A DNA stretch of 64,000 nt from contig CAZJVS010000007.1 in NCBI GenBank assembly GCA_964549445.1, forward strand, positions 93,003 through 157,002, in the 5' to 3' direction. The translations under genes and the position numbers were made by a program. The notes under the pieces were generated by a model that saw only the letters and a list, made by a program, of their open reading frames with translations, did no database searches and was not told where the DNA came from. Every line of letters starts with the position of its first letter. Position 1 is the stretch's first letter. Shown in pieces: positions 47,435 to 56,155 of the stretch. The DNA comes from SpSt-539 sp964549445. Lineage in GTDB: Bacteria > Planctomycetota > Phycisphaerae > UBA1845 > UTPLA1.

Positions 47435-48021
47435 TGTCTCGGATCGGCAAGAAACCCATCGCGATTCCGTCGGGCGTGAAGATCGAGGTGCAGCAGCGCC
47501 TCGTGAAGATCGCCGGACCGAAGGGCCAGCTCACGTGGACGTACCCGTCCGGCGTGAAGGTGGCGATCGACGAGAAGGATAAGGTCGTGAAGATTGAGCG
47601 TGACGGCGACACGCGACAACACCGCGCGCTGCATGGGACGACGCGGGCGCTGATCAACAACATGGTGGTCGGGACGTCGCAGGGCTACACGCGGAAGATG
47701 GAGATCTACGGAACGGGTTATAGCTGCAAGGTGGCGGGAAGCTCGTTTCAATTGACGCTCGGCTTTGCGCATCCGGTGGATCTGTCGATTCCGGCGGGCG
47801 TCAAGATTGAAATTGAAGTGCCGGCGACGAAAGGTAACGAGACCCCGGCGAAGTTCGCGGTGACGGGACCGGACAAGCAGGTCGTCGGACAGTTCTGCCG
47901 GACGATCAAGGACCTGCGACCGCCCGAGCCGTATCAGGGCAAGGGCATTCGCTTTGCGGGCGAGCAGATTCGCCGGAAGGCGGGCAAGGCGTTCGCCGGA
48001 GCCGGCGGAGCCGGAAGCTAA
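47434..48021 (+). CDS. rplF: Ribosomal protein L6
   Basis: L6 (195 aa) lies near the sarcin-ricin loop. The start is ATG 47434 (MSRIGKKPIAIPSGVKIEV), overlapping the rpsH stop by one base. Blocks are GTTRALINNMVVGTSQGYTR and GKGIRFAGEQIRRKAGKAF. A short insertion (VPATKGNETP) precedes the second repeat, and a short Ala/Gly tail ends the protein. Confidence 0.97.
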   Translation: MSRIGKKPIAIPSGVKIEVQQRLVKIAGPKGQLTWTYPSGVKVAIDEKDKVVKIERDGDTRQHRALHGTTRALINNMVVGTSQGYTRKMEIYGTGYSCKVAGSSFQLTLGFAHPVDLSIPAGVKIEIEVPATKGNETPAKFAVTGPDKQVVGQFCRTIKDLRPPEPYQGKGIRFAGEQIRRKAGKAFAGAGGAGS

Positions 48022-48041
48022 GGGCGCGAGTTGGTGCAGCG

Positions 48042-48410
48042 ATGAACAGTTTGAAACGCAAATCGGTGCGGCGCGAGCGGCGTAAGCTGCGTGTGCGTCG
48101 GAACGTGACCGGGACCGCCGAACGTCCGCGGCTGACGGTGTTTCGCAGCAACCAGCACATTTACGCGCAGTTGATCGACGACCACGCGGGACGGACGGTT
48201 TGCGCGGCGAGCACGCGGGAGAAAGATCTCGCGGGCGAGGTCAAATCCGGCGGAAACAAGGGCGCCGCAACCATTGTCGGACGGACGCTGGCGGCGCGGG
48301 CACGAATGAAGGGCATCCGGATGGCGGCGTTTGACCGCAACGGATATCGCTATCACGGCCGCGTGCAGGCGCTCGCGGAAGCAGCGCGGGAATCGGGCCT
48401 GCAATTCTGA
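48042..48410 (+). CDS. rplR: Ribosomal protein L18
   Basis: L18 (122 aa) binds 5S rRNA with L5. Blocks are RRKLRVRRNVTGTAERPRLT, VFRSNQHIYAQLIDD, AASTREKDLAGEVKSGGNKG and the C-terminal FDRNGYRYHGRVQALAEAAR. The start is ATG 48042, 20 bp after rplF. Length is normal. Confidence 0.97.
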   Translation: MNSLKRKSVRRERRKLRVRRNVTGTAERPRLTVFRSNQHIYAQLIDDHAGRTVCAASTREKDLAGEVKSGGNKGAATIVGRTLAARARMKGIRMAAFDRNGYRYHGRVQALAEAARESGLQF

Positions 48411-48451
48411 CAAGGAGCGATTCGGCCGAAGCGGGCCGAGCGAGGAACAGC

Positions 48452-48973
48452 ATGAGTCGGATGAATACATCGGGAGGCGGCGGCCGCAATCGAGACGACA
48501 GCGGCAGCGGATTGGACGAGAACGTGATTCGCGTCTATCGCTGCGCGGCGGTCGTGAAGGGTGGCCGGCGATTCAGCTTTGCAGCGCTGGTGGCGGTGGG
48601 CGATCGACGCGGACGCGTGGGGATCGGCTACGCCAAGGCGCGCGAAGTGCCGCCGGCGGTCGACAAGGCCCGGAAGCACGCGTCGGCGGCCATGAAGCGG
48701 GTGACGCTTGTCGGCTCGACGATTCCGCACGAGATCACCGGGCATTTCGGCGCGAGCCGGGTTCGATTGATTCCGGCGTCGGAAGGAACGGGGCTGATTG
48801 CCGGCGAGAGCGTGCGAGCGATCCTCGAGCTCGCCGGTGTGAAGGATTGTCTGACGAAGCTGTACGGATCGACAAGTCCGAAGAATGCGGCCAAGGCGGT
48901 CATCGATGGACTGACGCGGCTGCGGAGCGGGGAGTCGGTCGAGGCGCTGCGCGGCGTGTCGCTGGCCGGTTGA
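48452..48973 (+). CDS. rpsE: Ribosomal protein S5
   Basis: S5 (173 aa) supports translational accuracy and helicase activity. Blocks are RCAAVVKGGRRFSFAALVAV, GDRRGRVGIGYAKAREVPPA and GTGLIAGESVRAILELAGVK. The start is ATG 48452, with CGAGGAAC upstream. A Gly/Asn/Arg-rich N-terminus of about 25 residues precedes the core. Length is normal. Confidence 0.97.
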   Translation: MSRMNTSGGGGRNRDDSGSGLDENVIRVYRCAAVVKGGRRFSFAALVAVGDRRGRVGIGYAKAREVPPAVDKARKHASAAMKRVTLVGSTIPHEITGHFGASRVRLIPASEGTGLIAGESVRAILELAGVKDCLTKLYGSTSPKNAAKAVIDGLTRLRSGESVEALRGVSLAG

Positions 48974-48990
48974 ACGGACGAGAGTGAGCC

Positions 48991-49677
48991 ATGAATATCA
49001 CAGAGATTACGCGAGCGGCCGGCGCCCATCGAAAGCGGAAGCGCGTGGGCCGCGGCGAAGCCAGCGGAATGGGCAAGACGAGCGGTCGCGGCACGAAGGG
49101 CTGCGGGGCGCGGACGGGCTGGACCGCACGCGTGCTGTACGAAGGCGGATCGCTGCCGATTTTCCGGCGTCTCCCGAAGCGCGGTTTTTCAAACTTTGCG
49201 TTCCGGACAGAGTACCAGATCGTCAACGTCGGCGACCTGGACGCGACGTTCGACAATAAGGCGCACGTCACCGCGGCAACCATGAAAACGGCGGGCTTGA
49301 TTCACAAGACCGACGGTCCCGTGAAGATCCTGGGTGACGGGACGGTTAGCAAGGCGCTGACGGTCGAAGCAGAGCGCTTCAGCAAGGAAGCGGCCAAGAA
49401 GATCGAAGCGGCGGGTGGGACGATCAAGCGTCTCGGGCCGCAGCCGAAGAAGAAGTTTGTGCGGCGGCCGCCCGAGCGCCCGGTGAAGGAAGAGGGCAAG
49501 CCGGAAGGCAAGGCGCCGAAGGGCGAGGGCAAGCCGGCCAAGGGCGAAGGCAAGCCCGCGGGCGAGACGAAGGGCGAAGCGAAGGCGAAGGGCAAGCCGG
49601 CGGGGGATAAGCCCCACGGTGATGCGAAGGGCCACGACAAGCCACGCGAAGGTAAGCCGAACGAGAATCCGGAATAG
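48991..49677 (+). CDS. rplO: Ribosomal protein L15 with long Lys/Gly/Pro/Glu tail
   Basis: L15 (228 aa) is a late 50S assembly protein; the family usually has about 145 residues. The core is residues 1-150 (KRKRVGRGEASGMGKTSGRG, GGSLPIFRRLPKRGFSN, YQIVNVGDLDATF, KILGDGTVSKALTVEAERFS). From about residue 152 the sequence is a low-complexity tail of repeated GEGKPAKGEGKPAGETKGEA-like units, probably disordered. The start is ATG 48991. secY follows after 39 bp. Confidence 0.95.
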   Translation: MNITEITRAAGAHRKRKRVGRGEASGMGKTSGRGTKGCGARTGWTARVLYEGGSLPIFRRLPKRGFSNFAFRTEYQIVNVGDLDATFDNKAHVTAATMKTAGLIHKTDGPVKILGDGTVSKALTVEAERFSKEAAKKIEAAGGTIKRLGPQPKKKFVRRPPERPVKEEGKPEGKAPKGEGKPAKGEGKPAGETKGEAKAKGKPAGDKPHGDAKGHDKPREGKPNENPE

Positions 49678-49716
49678 GCGATTCGCGGCGGGACAACCGT
49701 CGCGGTGAGAGCTGGA

Positions 49717-51108
49717 ATGTTTCGAGCATTTCTGAACATCTTCAAGATCCGGGACCTTCGGAACAAGGTTCTGTTCACGCTCGGGCTGCTGTGCGTGTAT
49801 CGGATCGGGTTCTACGTGCCGATTCCCTGCGTGGACCAGGAACAGCTCCGGCACCATTTCGAGACTTCGTCCGAGGAGTCGAGTCTCAACGAACTGAGCG
49901 AGTATTTCGCGATGTTCACGGGCGGGAACCTGCAACAGAGCACGCTCTTCGGGCTCGGCATCATGCCGTACATTTCGGCGTCCATCATCTTCCAGTTGCT
50001 GGCGACGGTGGTGCCGTCGATCGAGAAACTGCAGAAAGAGGGCGAGGCCGGTAGGAAAAAGATCCAGGAATACACGCGATATGCGACGGTTGCTCTGTGC
50101 CTGATCCAAGGCATGTTCTGGCTCCGCTACATGCAGGGGAGCAAGCTGGTTTATCCCGAATTCAATGGAACGCTGACGTTCTGGGCGATGGGCCTGGTCG
50201 GCATGACGGCGGGATGCTTGTTCCTGATGTGGCTGGGCGAGCAAATTGACGAATACGGCATCGGGAACGGTATCAGCCTGATCATTATGGCGGGCATCGT
50301 GTCGCGCATGCCGAATGCGATCCTGTACCTGATTCAGAATGCGACGACGACGGTCGGCTCGGGCGGCAGCGGCCAGATCGGCCCGGCAAAGGTCATCTTC
50401 CTGATCCTGGCGTTCGTCGGAGTCGTAGCCGGGGCGATCCTGATCACGCAGGCGCAGCGACGAATTCCGATTCAGCAGGCGAAGCAGACGCGAGGCCGGC
50501 GGGTGTATGGCGGTCAGCGGCAGTACCTGCCGTTGCGCGTGAATCATGGCGGCGTCATGCCGATCATCTTCGCCAGCTCGCTGTTGCTGTTTCCGACGAT
50601 GCTATTCCGGTGGCTGGCGACTTCGTTCGGCGGGTCCTTCTTCTCGCTGCTGGCGGATTCGTTTGATCGCACCAGCTTCGTGTATGCGGCGGCTTACATC
50701 GCGATGGTGTACTTCTTCGCGTACTTCTGGACGACGGTGCAGTTCCAGCCGAAGGAGATGGCCAACCAGCTTCGCGACTACGGCAGTTTCATTCCGGGTC
50801 TGCGACCGGGGCGGCGAACGGCTGACTACCTCGAAACGGTCATGACGCGAATTACGTACGTCGGCGCCGGATTCCTGGCGCTGATCGCGCTGGTGCCGCA
50901 GCTCATCGGCGAGATGATGAATATTCCCATGCTGGTGACGTCGTTCCTGGGCGGCACCGGCTTGTTGATCGTGGTCAGCGTAACGCTCGATCTGGTGCAG
51001 CGCATCGAGGCGAACCTGATCATGCGGAATTACGCGGGCTTTCTCGATGGCGGTGGTCCGGGCGGCAGCGGCGGCAGCGGACCTCGGATCAAGGGAGCCT
51101 ACTCGTGA
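49717..51108 (+). CDS. secY: Protein translocase subunit SecY
   Basis: SecY (463 aa) is the channel of the Sec translocon, with about ten transmembrane helices. Blocks are KIRDLRNKVLFTLGLLCVYR, the plug/TM2 region GLGIMPYISASIIFQLL, EIDEYGIGNGIS-like WLGEQIDEYGIGNGISLIIM, the cytoplasmic loop AQRRIPIQQAKQ and YLPLRVNHGGVMPIIFASSL. I chose ATG 49717; GTG 49705 would add four residues. A Gly/Ser-rich tail ends the protein. Its stop overlaps the adk start. Confidence 0.97.
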   Translation: MFRAFLNIFKIRDLRNKVLFTLGLLCVYRIGFYVPIPCVDQEQLRHHFETSSEESSLNELSEYFAMFTGGNLQQSTLFGLGIMPYISASIIFQLLATVVPSIEKLQKEGEAGRKKIQEYTRYATVALCLIQGMFWLRYMQGSKLVYPEFNGTLTFWAMGLVGMTAGCLFLMWLGEQIDEYGIGNGISLIIMAGIVSRMPNAILYLIQNATTTVGSGGSGQIGPAKVIFLILAFVGVVAGAILITQAQRRIPIQQAKQTRGRRVYGGQRQYLPLRVNHGGVMPIIFASSLLLFPTMLFRWLATSFGGSFFSLLADSFDRTSFVYAAAYIAMVYFFAYFWTTVQFQPKEMANQLRDYGSFIPGLRPGRRTADYLETVMTRITYVGAGFLALIALVPQLIGEMMNIPMLVTSFLGGTGLLIVVSVTLDLVQRIEANLIMRNYAGFLDGGGPGGSGGSGPRIKGAYS

Positions 51109-51755
51109 GACTGGTGCTGCTCGGCCCGCCGGGCGCCGGCAAAGGCACGCAATCGAGCCGGCTGGCGAACGAGTTGGCCGTGATGCACCTGTCGAGCGGC
51201 GACATACTTCGAGCGGAACGCCAGGCCCAGACGGATCTGGGCAAGCTGGCCCAAAAATACATGGATGGCGGAAAGCTGGTGCCGGATGACGTCATCCTGC
51301 GGATGATGATCGGCCGGATTACGGCGGCGGAGGCCCGGGCCGGATTCGTACTGGACGGGTTTCCGCGGACGATTCCGCAGGCGGAAGGGTTGGACGCGCG
51401 GTTGTCGGAGATTCGACAGCCGATCGAACGTGCGATCAATATCGTCGTCAATGACGAGATCGTGACGCAACGATTGACCGGCCGGTGGACCTGCCCGAAG
51501 GACGGGCGCGTGTACCACGAGGTGTACTCGGCGGCGAAGCGGCCGGGATTCTGCGATGCGTGCGGAACGGCGCTGGTGCGGCGAAAAGATGATGAACCGC
51601 AGGTGGTGAGCCAGCGACTGGCGACCTACCACGCGGAAACGCGGCCGCTGATCGACTATTATCGCAACCGCGGCGTGCTGGTTGCGATCGACGGAAATGC
51701 CGAGATTGACGAGGTCTTCGCCCGAATCGTGGCGAAGTGCCAGGGCCGCGGATGA
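51105..51755 (+). CDS. adk: Adenylate kinase with zinc-type LID
   Basis: Adk (216 aa) interconverts ATP + AMP and 2 ADP. The P-loop GPPGAGKGTQ is at 7-16, and AMP-site segments are LSSGDILR and GFVLDGFPRT. The long LID has zinc-ligand positions Cys130, Asp133, Cys150 and Cys153, so one Cys of the usual four is Asp. Bacillus subtilis Adk also has an Asp, but at 153. The start GTG 51105 overlaps the secY stop (GTGA). Its own stop overlaps the map start. Confidence 0.96.
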   Translation: MRLVLLGPPGAGKGTQSSRLANELAVMHLSSGDILRAERQAQTDLGKLAQKYMDGGKLVPDDVILRMMIGRITAAEARAGFVLDGFPRTIPQAEGLDARLSEIRQPIERAINIVVNDEIVTQRLTGRWTCPKDGRVYHEVYSAAKRPGFCDACGTALVRRKDDEPQVVSQRLATYHAETRPLIDYYRNRGVLVAIDGNAEIDEVFARIVAKCQGRG

Positions 51756-52585
51756 AGCGATTGAGCGGAATTTTCGGGTCTCGGAGCAAGCCGGTCGCGT
51801 CCGGGCGGATCGAACTGAAGAGTCCGCGCGAGATCGAACTGATCCGCGCCGCGGGCAAGGTCGTATTCGAGGTGCTGCAGGAAATGCGGCGAATGGTTCG
51901 GCCGGGCGTGCGAACGGCTGAACTCGGGCTGGCGGCCGACCGGATCATCGAGTCGCACGGTGGCGAGGCGCTGTTTCGCGGTGTCCGCATTCCGTCGGCA
52001 CGAATCGCGTTTCCGTCGGCGGTGTGCGTCAGCGTGAACGAGGAAGTTGTTCACGGCATCCCCGGGCCGCGCGAGCTGAAGGCCGGCGAGATCGTGAGCA
52101 TCGACTGCGGCGTGCGGCTGAAGGGCTATTGCGGCGATTCGGCGACGACGCTTCCGGTCGGGACGATCAACGCCGGTGCGCAGAAACTACTGGACGTCAC
52201 GTCGGCATCGCTCGACATGGCACTGGCCGAGATTCGTCCGGGCCGGCGGTGGAGCGAGATCGCCCGCGTGATACAGGAATATGTCGAAGGCAACGGCTAC
52301 TCGGTGATTCGCGAGTTCGTCGGGCACGGCATCGGTCGGGAGCTTCACGAGGACCCGAAGGTGCCGAACTACACGGATCGTGAGCAACTCAAGAGCGACT
52401 TCGAGTTGCGGCCGGGCATGGTGCTGGCGGTCGAGCCGATGGTGGCGATGGGCAGTCCGGGCGTGAAGTCGAGCGATTCGACGGGCTGGCCGCAGGTAAC
52501 GAAGGATGGCCGCTGGGCGGCACATTTTGAGCATACGGTCGCGGTGACGGCGACGGGAATCGACATATTGACGGACGGACGATAG
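51752..52585 (+). CDS. map: Methionine aminopeptidase, type I
   Basis: Map (277 aa) removes initiator methionine from new proteins. The five metal ligands are Asp118 (SIDCGV), Asp129 (GDSATT), His192 (GHGIGRELHEDP), Glu228 (AVEPMV) and Glu260 (FEHTVAVT), with substrate-site His101. ATG 51752 overlaps the adk stop (ATGA). An Arg/Ser-rich N-terminus of about 15 residues precedes the core. In many bacteria infA lies between map and rpmJ; here rpmJ follows directly. Confidence 0.97.
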   Translation: MKRLSGIFGSRSKPVASGRIELKSPREIELIRAAGKVVFEVLQEMRRMVRPGVRTAELGLAADRIIESHGGEALFRGVRIPSARIAFPSAVCVSVNEEVVHGIPGPRELKAGEIVSIDCGVRLKGYCGDSATTLPVGTINAGAQKLLDVTSASLDMALAEIRPGRRWSEIARVIQEYVEGNGYSVIREFVGHGIGRELHEDPKVPNYTDREQLKSDFELRPGMVLAVEPMVAMGSPGVKSSDSTGWPQVTKDGRWAAHFEHTVAVTATGIDILTDGR

Positions 52586-52599
52586 CGGAGTCGGCGACC

Positions 52600-52713
52600 A
52601 TGAAAGTTCGCAGCAGCGTGAAACGGATTTGCGAGAATTGCAAGATTGTCAAGCGACGGGGCGTCGTGCGCGTGATCTGCACGAACCCGCGACACAAGCA
52701 GAAGCAGGGTTGA
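52600..52713 (+). CDS. rpmJ: Ribosomal protein L36
   Basis: This 37-residue protein starts MKVRSSVKRICENCKIVKRR and ends NPRHKQKQG. The zinc-ribbon ligands are Cys11, Cys14, Cys27 and His32. The start is ATG 52600, 14 bp after map. It stabilises 23S rRNA near the L7/L12 stalk base. Confidence 0.96.
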   Translation: MKVRSSVKRICENCKIVKRRGVVRVICTNPRHKQKQG

Positions 52714-52742
52714 TCGGGCGACAGCCGGATTGAGGTGAGACG

Positions 52743-53129
52743 ATGCCACGTATCGCGGGTGTAGAGTTACCGAACGACAAGCGGATCGAGATCGCGCTTC
52801 GCTACATCTACGGCGTCGGGCCGTCGAACGCGCGCGATATCCTCAAAGAGGCGGGCATCGATCCGAACGTGCGGGCGAAGAACCTGACGGAAGACGAAGT
52901 CAGCCGGATCGCAGGCGTGATCGACCGGACATACGTCGTCGAGGGTCAGCTTCGCCGGCAGATTCAGCAGAACATCGCGCGGCTGCGGGACATTCAATGC
53001 TACCGTGGCCATCGCCATCGACGCGGCCTGCCGGTACGCGGTCAGCGAACGCGAACGAACGCCCGGACGCGCAAGGGTCCGAAGAAGACGGTTGCGGGCA
53101 AGAAGGGCGTGAAGGAATTGCGGCACTAA
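52743..53129 (+). CDS. rpsM: Ribosomal protein S13
   Basis: S13 (128 aa) forms head-to-50S bridges and touches P-site tRNA. Blocks are MPRIAGVELPNDKRIEIALR, YIYGVGPSNARDIL and RDIQCYRGHRHRRGLPVRGQ, then RTRTNARTRKGPKKTVAGKK. The start is ATG 52743, with GAGGTGAG just upstream. It opens the alpha-operon part. Confidence 0.97.
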   Translation: MPRIAGVELPNDKRIEIALRYIYGVGPSNARDILKEAGIDPNVRAKNLTEDEVSRIAGVIDRTYVVEGQLRRQIQQNIARLRDIQCYRGHRHRRGLPVRGQRTRTNARTRKGPKKTVAGKKGVKELRH

Positions 53130-53177
53130 ACCCGCAGTGTCCGCGCGAGGCGGACGGCGGCAGCAGGAGATACGGCC

Positions 53178-53561
53178 TTGGGCAAGACGGTAGGCAAACG
53201 AAAGCAGCGGCGAAGCGTCTCACGGGCGATTGTTCACGTCCGGGCGACGTTCAACAACACCATGATCACCATCACGGACACCAGCGGCGCGACGCTGTGC
53301 TGGGCGTCGGCTGGGACCGTGGGGTTCAAGGGCACGCGAAAGAGCACGCCGTTTGCCGCGCAGCGCGCGGCGGAGACGTGCGCGTCGGCGGCCCGAAAGT
53401 TCGGCATCCAGGAAGTGGACGTGCGTGTGAAGGGCCCCGGCCCGGGCCGCGAGTCGGCCGTGTCGGCGTTGCAGGCCGGCGGGCTGCGGATTCAGTCGAT
53501 CGAAGATGTGACGCCGCTGCCGCACAACGGCTGCCGGCCGCGACGGAAGCGACGCGTATAA
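53178..53561 (+). CDS. rpsK: Ribosomal protein S11
   Basis: S11 (127 aa) lies on the 30S platform near the E site. Blocks are IVHVRATFNNTMITITDTSG, GFKGTRKSTPFAAQRAAE, VRVKGPGPGRESAVSAL and the C-terminal DVTPLPHNGCRPRRKRRV. The start is TTG 53178, with AGGAGA 9 bp upstream; no ATG or GTG fits the N-terminus. It lies 48 bp after rpsM. Confidence 0.96.
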   Translation: MGKTVGKRKQRRSVSRAIVHVRATFNNTMITITDTSGATLCWASAGTVGFKGTRKSTPFAAQRAAETCASAARKFGIQEVDVRVKGPGPGRESAVSALQAGGLRIQSIEDVTPLPHNGCRPRRKRRV

Positions 53562-53612
53562 GCGAGATGCACGGCCGGGCGAACGAGACCCGGCTCGAGA
53601 AAGGTCAGTGGC

Positions 53613-54245
53613 ATGGGACGATTGTTGGGAGCAGCTTGTCGGCGCTGCCGGCGGGAAGGCATCAAGCTGATGCTCAAGGGGCATCGGTGCGAGACCGCGA
53701 AGTGTCCGATGGAAAAGCAGTGGCGGAATTTCCCGCCGGGCATGCATCCGTATCGGCGTGCGAAGGGCACGGAGTACGGCAAGCGCCTGCGCGAGAAGCA
53801 GAAGGTCAAGCGGTATTACGGCGTGCTGGAGGCGCAATTCCGTCGGGTCTTTGACGAGGCACAGCGCTCCACACAGAACACAGGCGTGGCGTTGTTGATG
53901 CTGCTGGAGCGGCGGCTGGACAACGTCATCCTGAAGCTCAACTTCGCCGTATCGCGGAAGGCCGCGCGGCAGGCGATCCTGCACGGGCACTACCAGGTGA
54001 ACGGGCAGACGGTTCGTCGTCCGTCGTACACGGTTCGGCCGGGCGATCGGGTCACGGTCGGCGGGCACGAGGTGAGCAAGAAGCTGGTAAAGACGTGGTT
54101 CGAGGCGGATCCGAACCGGCCGATTCAGAAGTGGCTGCGAGTCGACCCGGAGAAGATGGAGGGCGTCGTCGAGGCGCTTCCGAGCCGCGATGACGTGCAA
54201 ATCCCGGTCGAAGAGAACCTGATTGTGGAGTTCTGCAGCCGATGA
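53613..54245 (+). CDS. rpsD: Ribosomal protein S4 (zinc-binding N-terminus)
   Basis: S4 (210 aa) nucleates 30S assembly and in E. coli represses the alpha operon. A four-Cys site is present (Cys9, Cys12, Cys26, Cys31). The S4 RNA-binding domain follows (LERRLDNVILKLNFAVSRKA, ARQAILHGHYQVNGQTVRRP). The start is ATG 53613. The stop overlaps an in-frame ATG of the rpoA leader, but the better rpoA start is 120 bp further on. Confidence 0.97.
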   Translation: MGRLLGAACRRCRREGIKLMLKGHRCETAKCPMEKQWRNFPPGMHPYRRAKGTEYGKRLREKQKVKRYYGVLEAQFRRVFDEAQRSTQNTGVALLMLLERRLDNVILKLNFAVSRKAARQAILHGHYQVNGQTVRRPSYTVRPGDRVTVGGHEVSKKLVKTWFEADPNRPIQKWLRVDPEKMEGVVEALPSRDDVQIPVEENLIVEFCSR

Positions 54246-54364
54246 CGACCCTTATTGACAATACAAAGCCGCCGTCGGTTGGCTGGGAGGGCGCGGGCCA
54301 TTCCGCGGACCTCGCAGAAGCCGGAGCGGGTAGCCGAACTACGAACACGCGGGAGGCTGATTCA

Positions 54365-55435
54365 ATGCGCATTCGATGGCGTGGGCTTGAGTTGCCGTCG
54401 CGCGTCCAGCGAGACGCGAGCCAGAGCAGCCCGAAGTACGGGCGCTTTTTCATTGAGCCGTTCGAGCGCGGCTTCGGAACGACAGTCGGCAACAGCCTTC
54501 GACGAATCCTGCTTTCGAGTCTGGAAGGCGCGGCCGTTACGTCGGTTCGAATCACCGGCGTGGAGCATGAGTTTTCAAGCATCGCGGGCGTCCTCGAGGA
54601 CGTGACGGCGATCATTCTCAATATCAAGTCGCTGATCGTGCGGCTGGATGGCGAGGGGCCGCGGACGATGCAGTTGAGCGTCCAGGGCCGTAAGGGCGAG
54701 ATGACCGAGGTGCGCGCGAGTCGCTTTGAAGGCGACGCGTCGGTCGAGATCGTCAATGGCGATCAGCTCGTGGCGACGCTAACGACGGATGCGAAGCTGG
54801 AGATCGAAATCACGGTCGACGGCGGCCGCGGCTACCGCACGGCCGAGGACAACAAGTCCGGCGACCAGGTCGTGGGCGTGATCCCGGTCGACTCGGCGTT
54901 TTCGCCGGTCACGCGCGTTCGATACCGCGTGGAGGATACGCGCGTCGGACAGCGGACGAACTATGACCGGCTGGTCATGGAAATCTGGACGAAGGGCACG
55001 ATCACGCCGGAGATGGCGCTGGTCGAGGCCGCGAAGATTCTGCGGAAGCACCTCAATCCGTTCGTGCAATATTCGGACGCGGGCGAGGCCGTCGCGGTGC
55101 AGACCGACGTGCGCGTCGTCGAGGCGGCGGCGCCGCCCATGGTTGTCGACGAGAATACGGCGGCGAAGCTCGCCATGCCGATCTCGGAACTCGACCTGTC
55201 GGTTCGGGCGAGCAACTGCCTCGACTCGGCCAAGATTGCGACGGTCGGCGACCTGATCGCCTGGACCGAGCCGGACCTGTTGAAGCTTCGGAGCTTTGGC
55301 AAGACTTCGCTCCGCGAGGTGAAGCGGAAGCTGTCGGACATCGGACTGTCGCTGACGCCGAGCGGCCGGCCGTCGATGGATGACGGGTTGGATACGGACG
55401 ATGACGAAGAAGACGAGCCGGTGGTTGAAGGATAA
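54365..55435 (+). CDS. rpoA: DNA-directed RNA polymerase subunit alpha
   Basis: RpoA (356 aa) dimerises to scaffold the polymerase; its C-terminal domain binds UP elements and activators. I chose ATG 54365 (MRIRWRGLELPSRV) because GGGAGG lies 8 bp upstream. ATG 54242, overlapping the rpsD stop, would add 41 unconserved residues. Core blocks are EPFERGFGTTVGNSLRRILL, SSLEGAAVTSVRITGVEHEF and NIKSLIVRLDGEGPR. The CTD is clear (ISELDLSVRASNCLDSAKIA, LRSFGKTSLREVKRKLSDIG). An acidic tail ends the protein. Confidence 0.97.
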   Translation: MRIRWRGLELPSRVQRDASQSSPKYGRFFIEPFERGFGTTVGNSLRRILLSSLEGAAVTSVRITGVEHEFSSIAGVLEDVTAIILNIKSLIVRLDGEGPRTMQLSVQGRKGEMTEVRASRFEGDASVEIVNGDQLVATLTTDAKLEIEITVDGGRGYRTAEDNKSGDQVVGVIPVDSAFSPVTRVRYRVEDTRVGQRTNYDRLVMEIWTKGTITPEMALVEAAKILRKHLNPFVQYSDAGEAVAVQTDVRVVEAAAPPMVVDENTAAKLAMPISELDLSVRASNCLDSAKIATVGDLIAWTEPDLLKLRSFGKTSLREVKRKLSDIGLSLTPSGRPSMDDGLDTDDDEEDEPVVEG

Positions 55436-55478
55436 GACCGCGGTTCGGAATGGATCGACCTGACGGAGCTGACGTGCC

Positions 55479-56132
55479 ATGAGACATCGACTGTCGGGCC
55501 GAGGCCTGACGCGGACATCGTCCCACAATATCGCGATGCGGCGGAATCTCGCGCAGAGCCTCTTTGAGCACGGGCAGATTCGCACGACGCTGCCCAAGGC
55601 CAAAGAGGTGCGGCGCTTTGTCGAGCGGCTGATCACCATCGCACGGGAGCCGACCCTGATCGCGCGGCAGCGAGTCATTTCGATGCTGTCGGACCGGGCA
55701 GTGATTCCCGCCGAGCACCAGGATGCGTACGACGGGATGGGCCGGGCCAATCGCCAAAAGGTAATGACGAGCCGGAGCGGCCGGCGGCATCGGACGGGGT
55801 CGGTGCCCGCGGCGTACAACAAGAAGAAGTTTCCGTTCGTCGCGACGTCGATTGTGCATCGGTTGATGACGGAAGTGGCGCCGCGCTACAAGGACCGACC
55901 CGGCGGGTACACGCGAATCATCCGGCTGGCGGACCATCGCATCGGCGACAACGGCGAGACGGCGATTCTGCAGCTTGTCGGGACCGAGGAGGCCGCACCG
56001 ACCGATGTACGGCGCTCGGCCGGGCTGCGGCGGAAGCGGACCGAAAAGCGGCTGCGGATGCTCAAGGGCGGCAAGCGGCCTGAGAAGGCCGATGACGCCA
56101 GCGCGGCAACTCCGAAGAAGAAGGCCGAGTAG
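55479..56132 (+). CDS. rplQ: Ribosomal protein L17 with extended C-terminus
   Basis: L17 (217 aa) lies near the tunnel exit; the family usually has 120-130 residues. The core has MRHRLSGRGLTRTSSHNIAM, RRNLAQSLFEHGQIRTTLPK, AKEVRRFVERLITIAR and, near its end, YKDRPGGYTRIIRLADHRIG. A Lys/Arg/Ala-rich tail follows (RKRTEKRLRMLKGGKRPEKA). An insertion of about 30 residues lies before the YKDRPGGY block. The start is ATG 55479. It closes the ribosomal cluster. Confidence 0.95.
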   Translation: MRHRLSGRGLTRTSSHNIAMRRNLAQSLFEHGQIRTTLPKAKEVRRFVERLITIAREPTLIARQRVISMLSDRAVIPAEHQDAYDGMGRANRQKVMTSRSGRRHRTGSVPAAYNKKKFPFVATSIVHRLMTEVAPRYKDRPGGYTRIIRLADHRIGDNGETAILQLVGTEEAAPTDVRRSAGLRRKRTEKRLRMLKGGKRPEKADDASAATPKKKAE

Positions 56133-56155
56133 GGTCGGTCGCGCGGAGGCCGGTC

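Noticed and set aside
54242..54364. Alternative rpoA start overlapping the rpsD stop
   Set aside because: It would add 41 residues without family similarity, whereas ATG 54365 has a strong GGGAGG site and matches the RpoA N-terminus.
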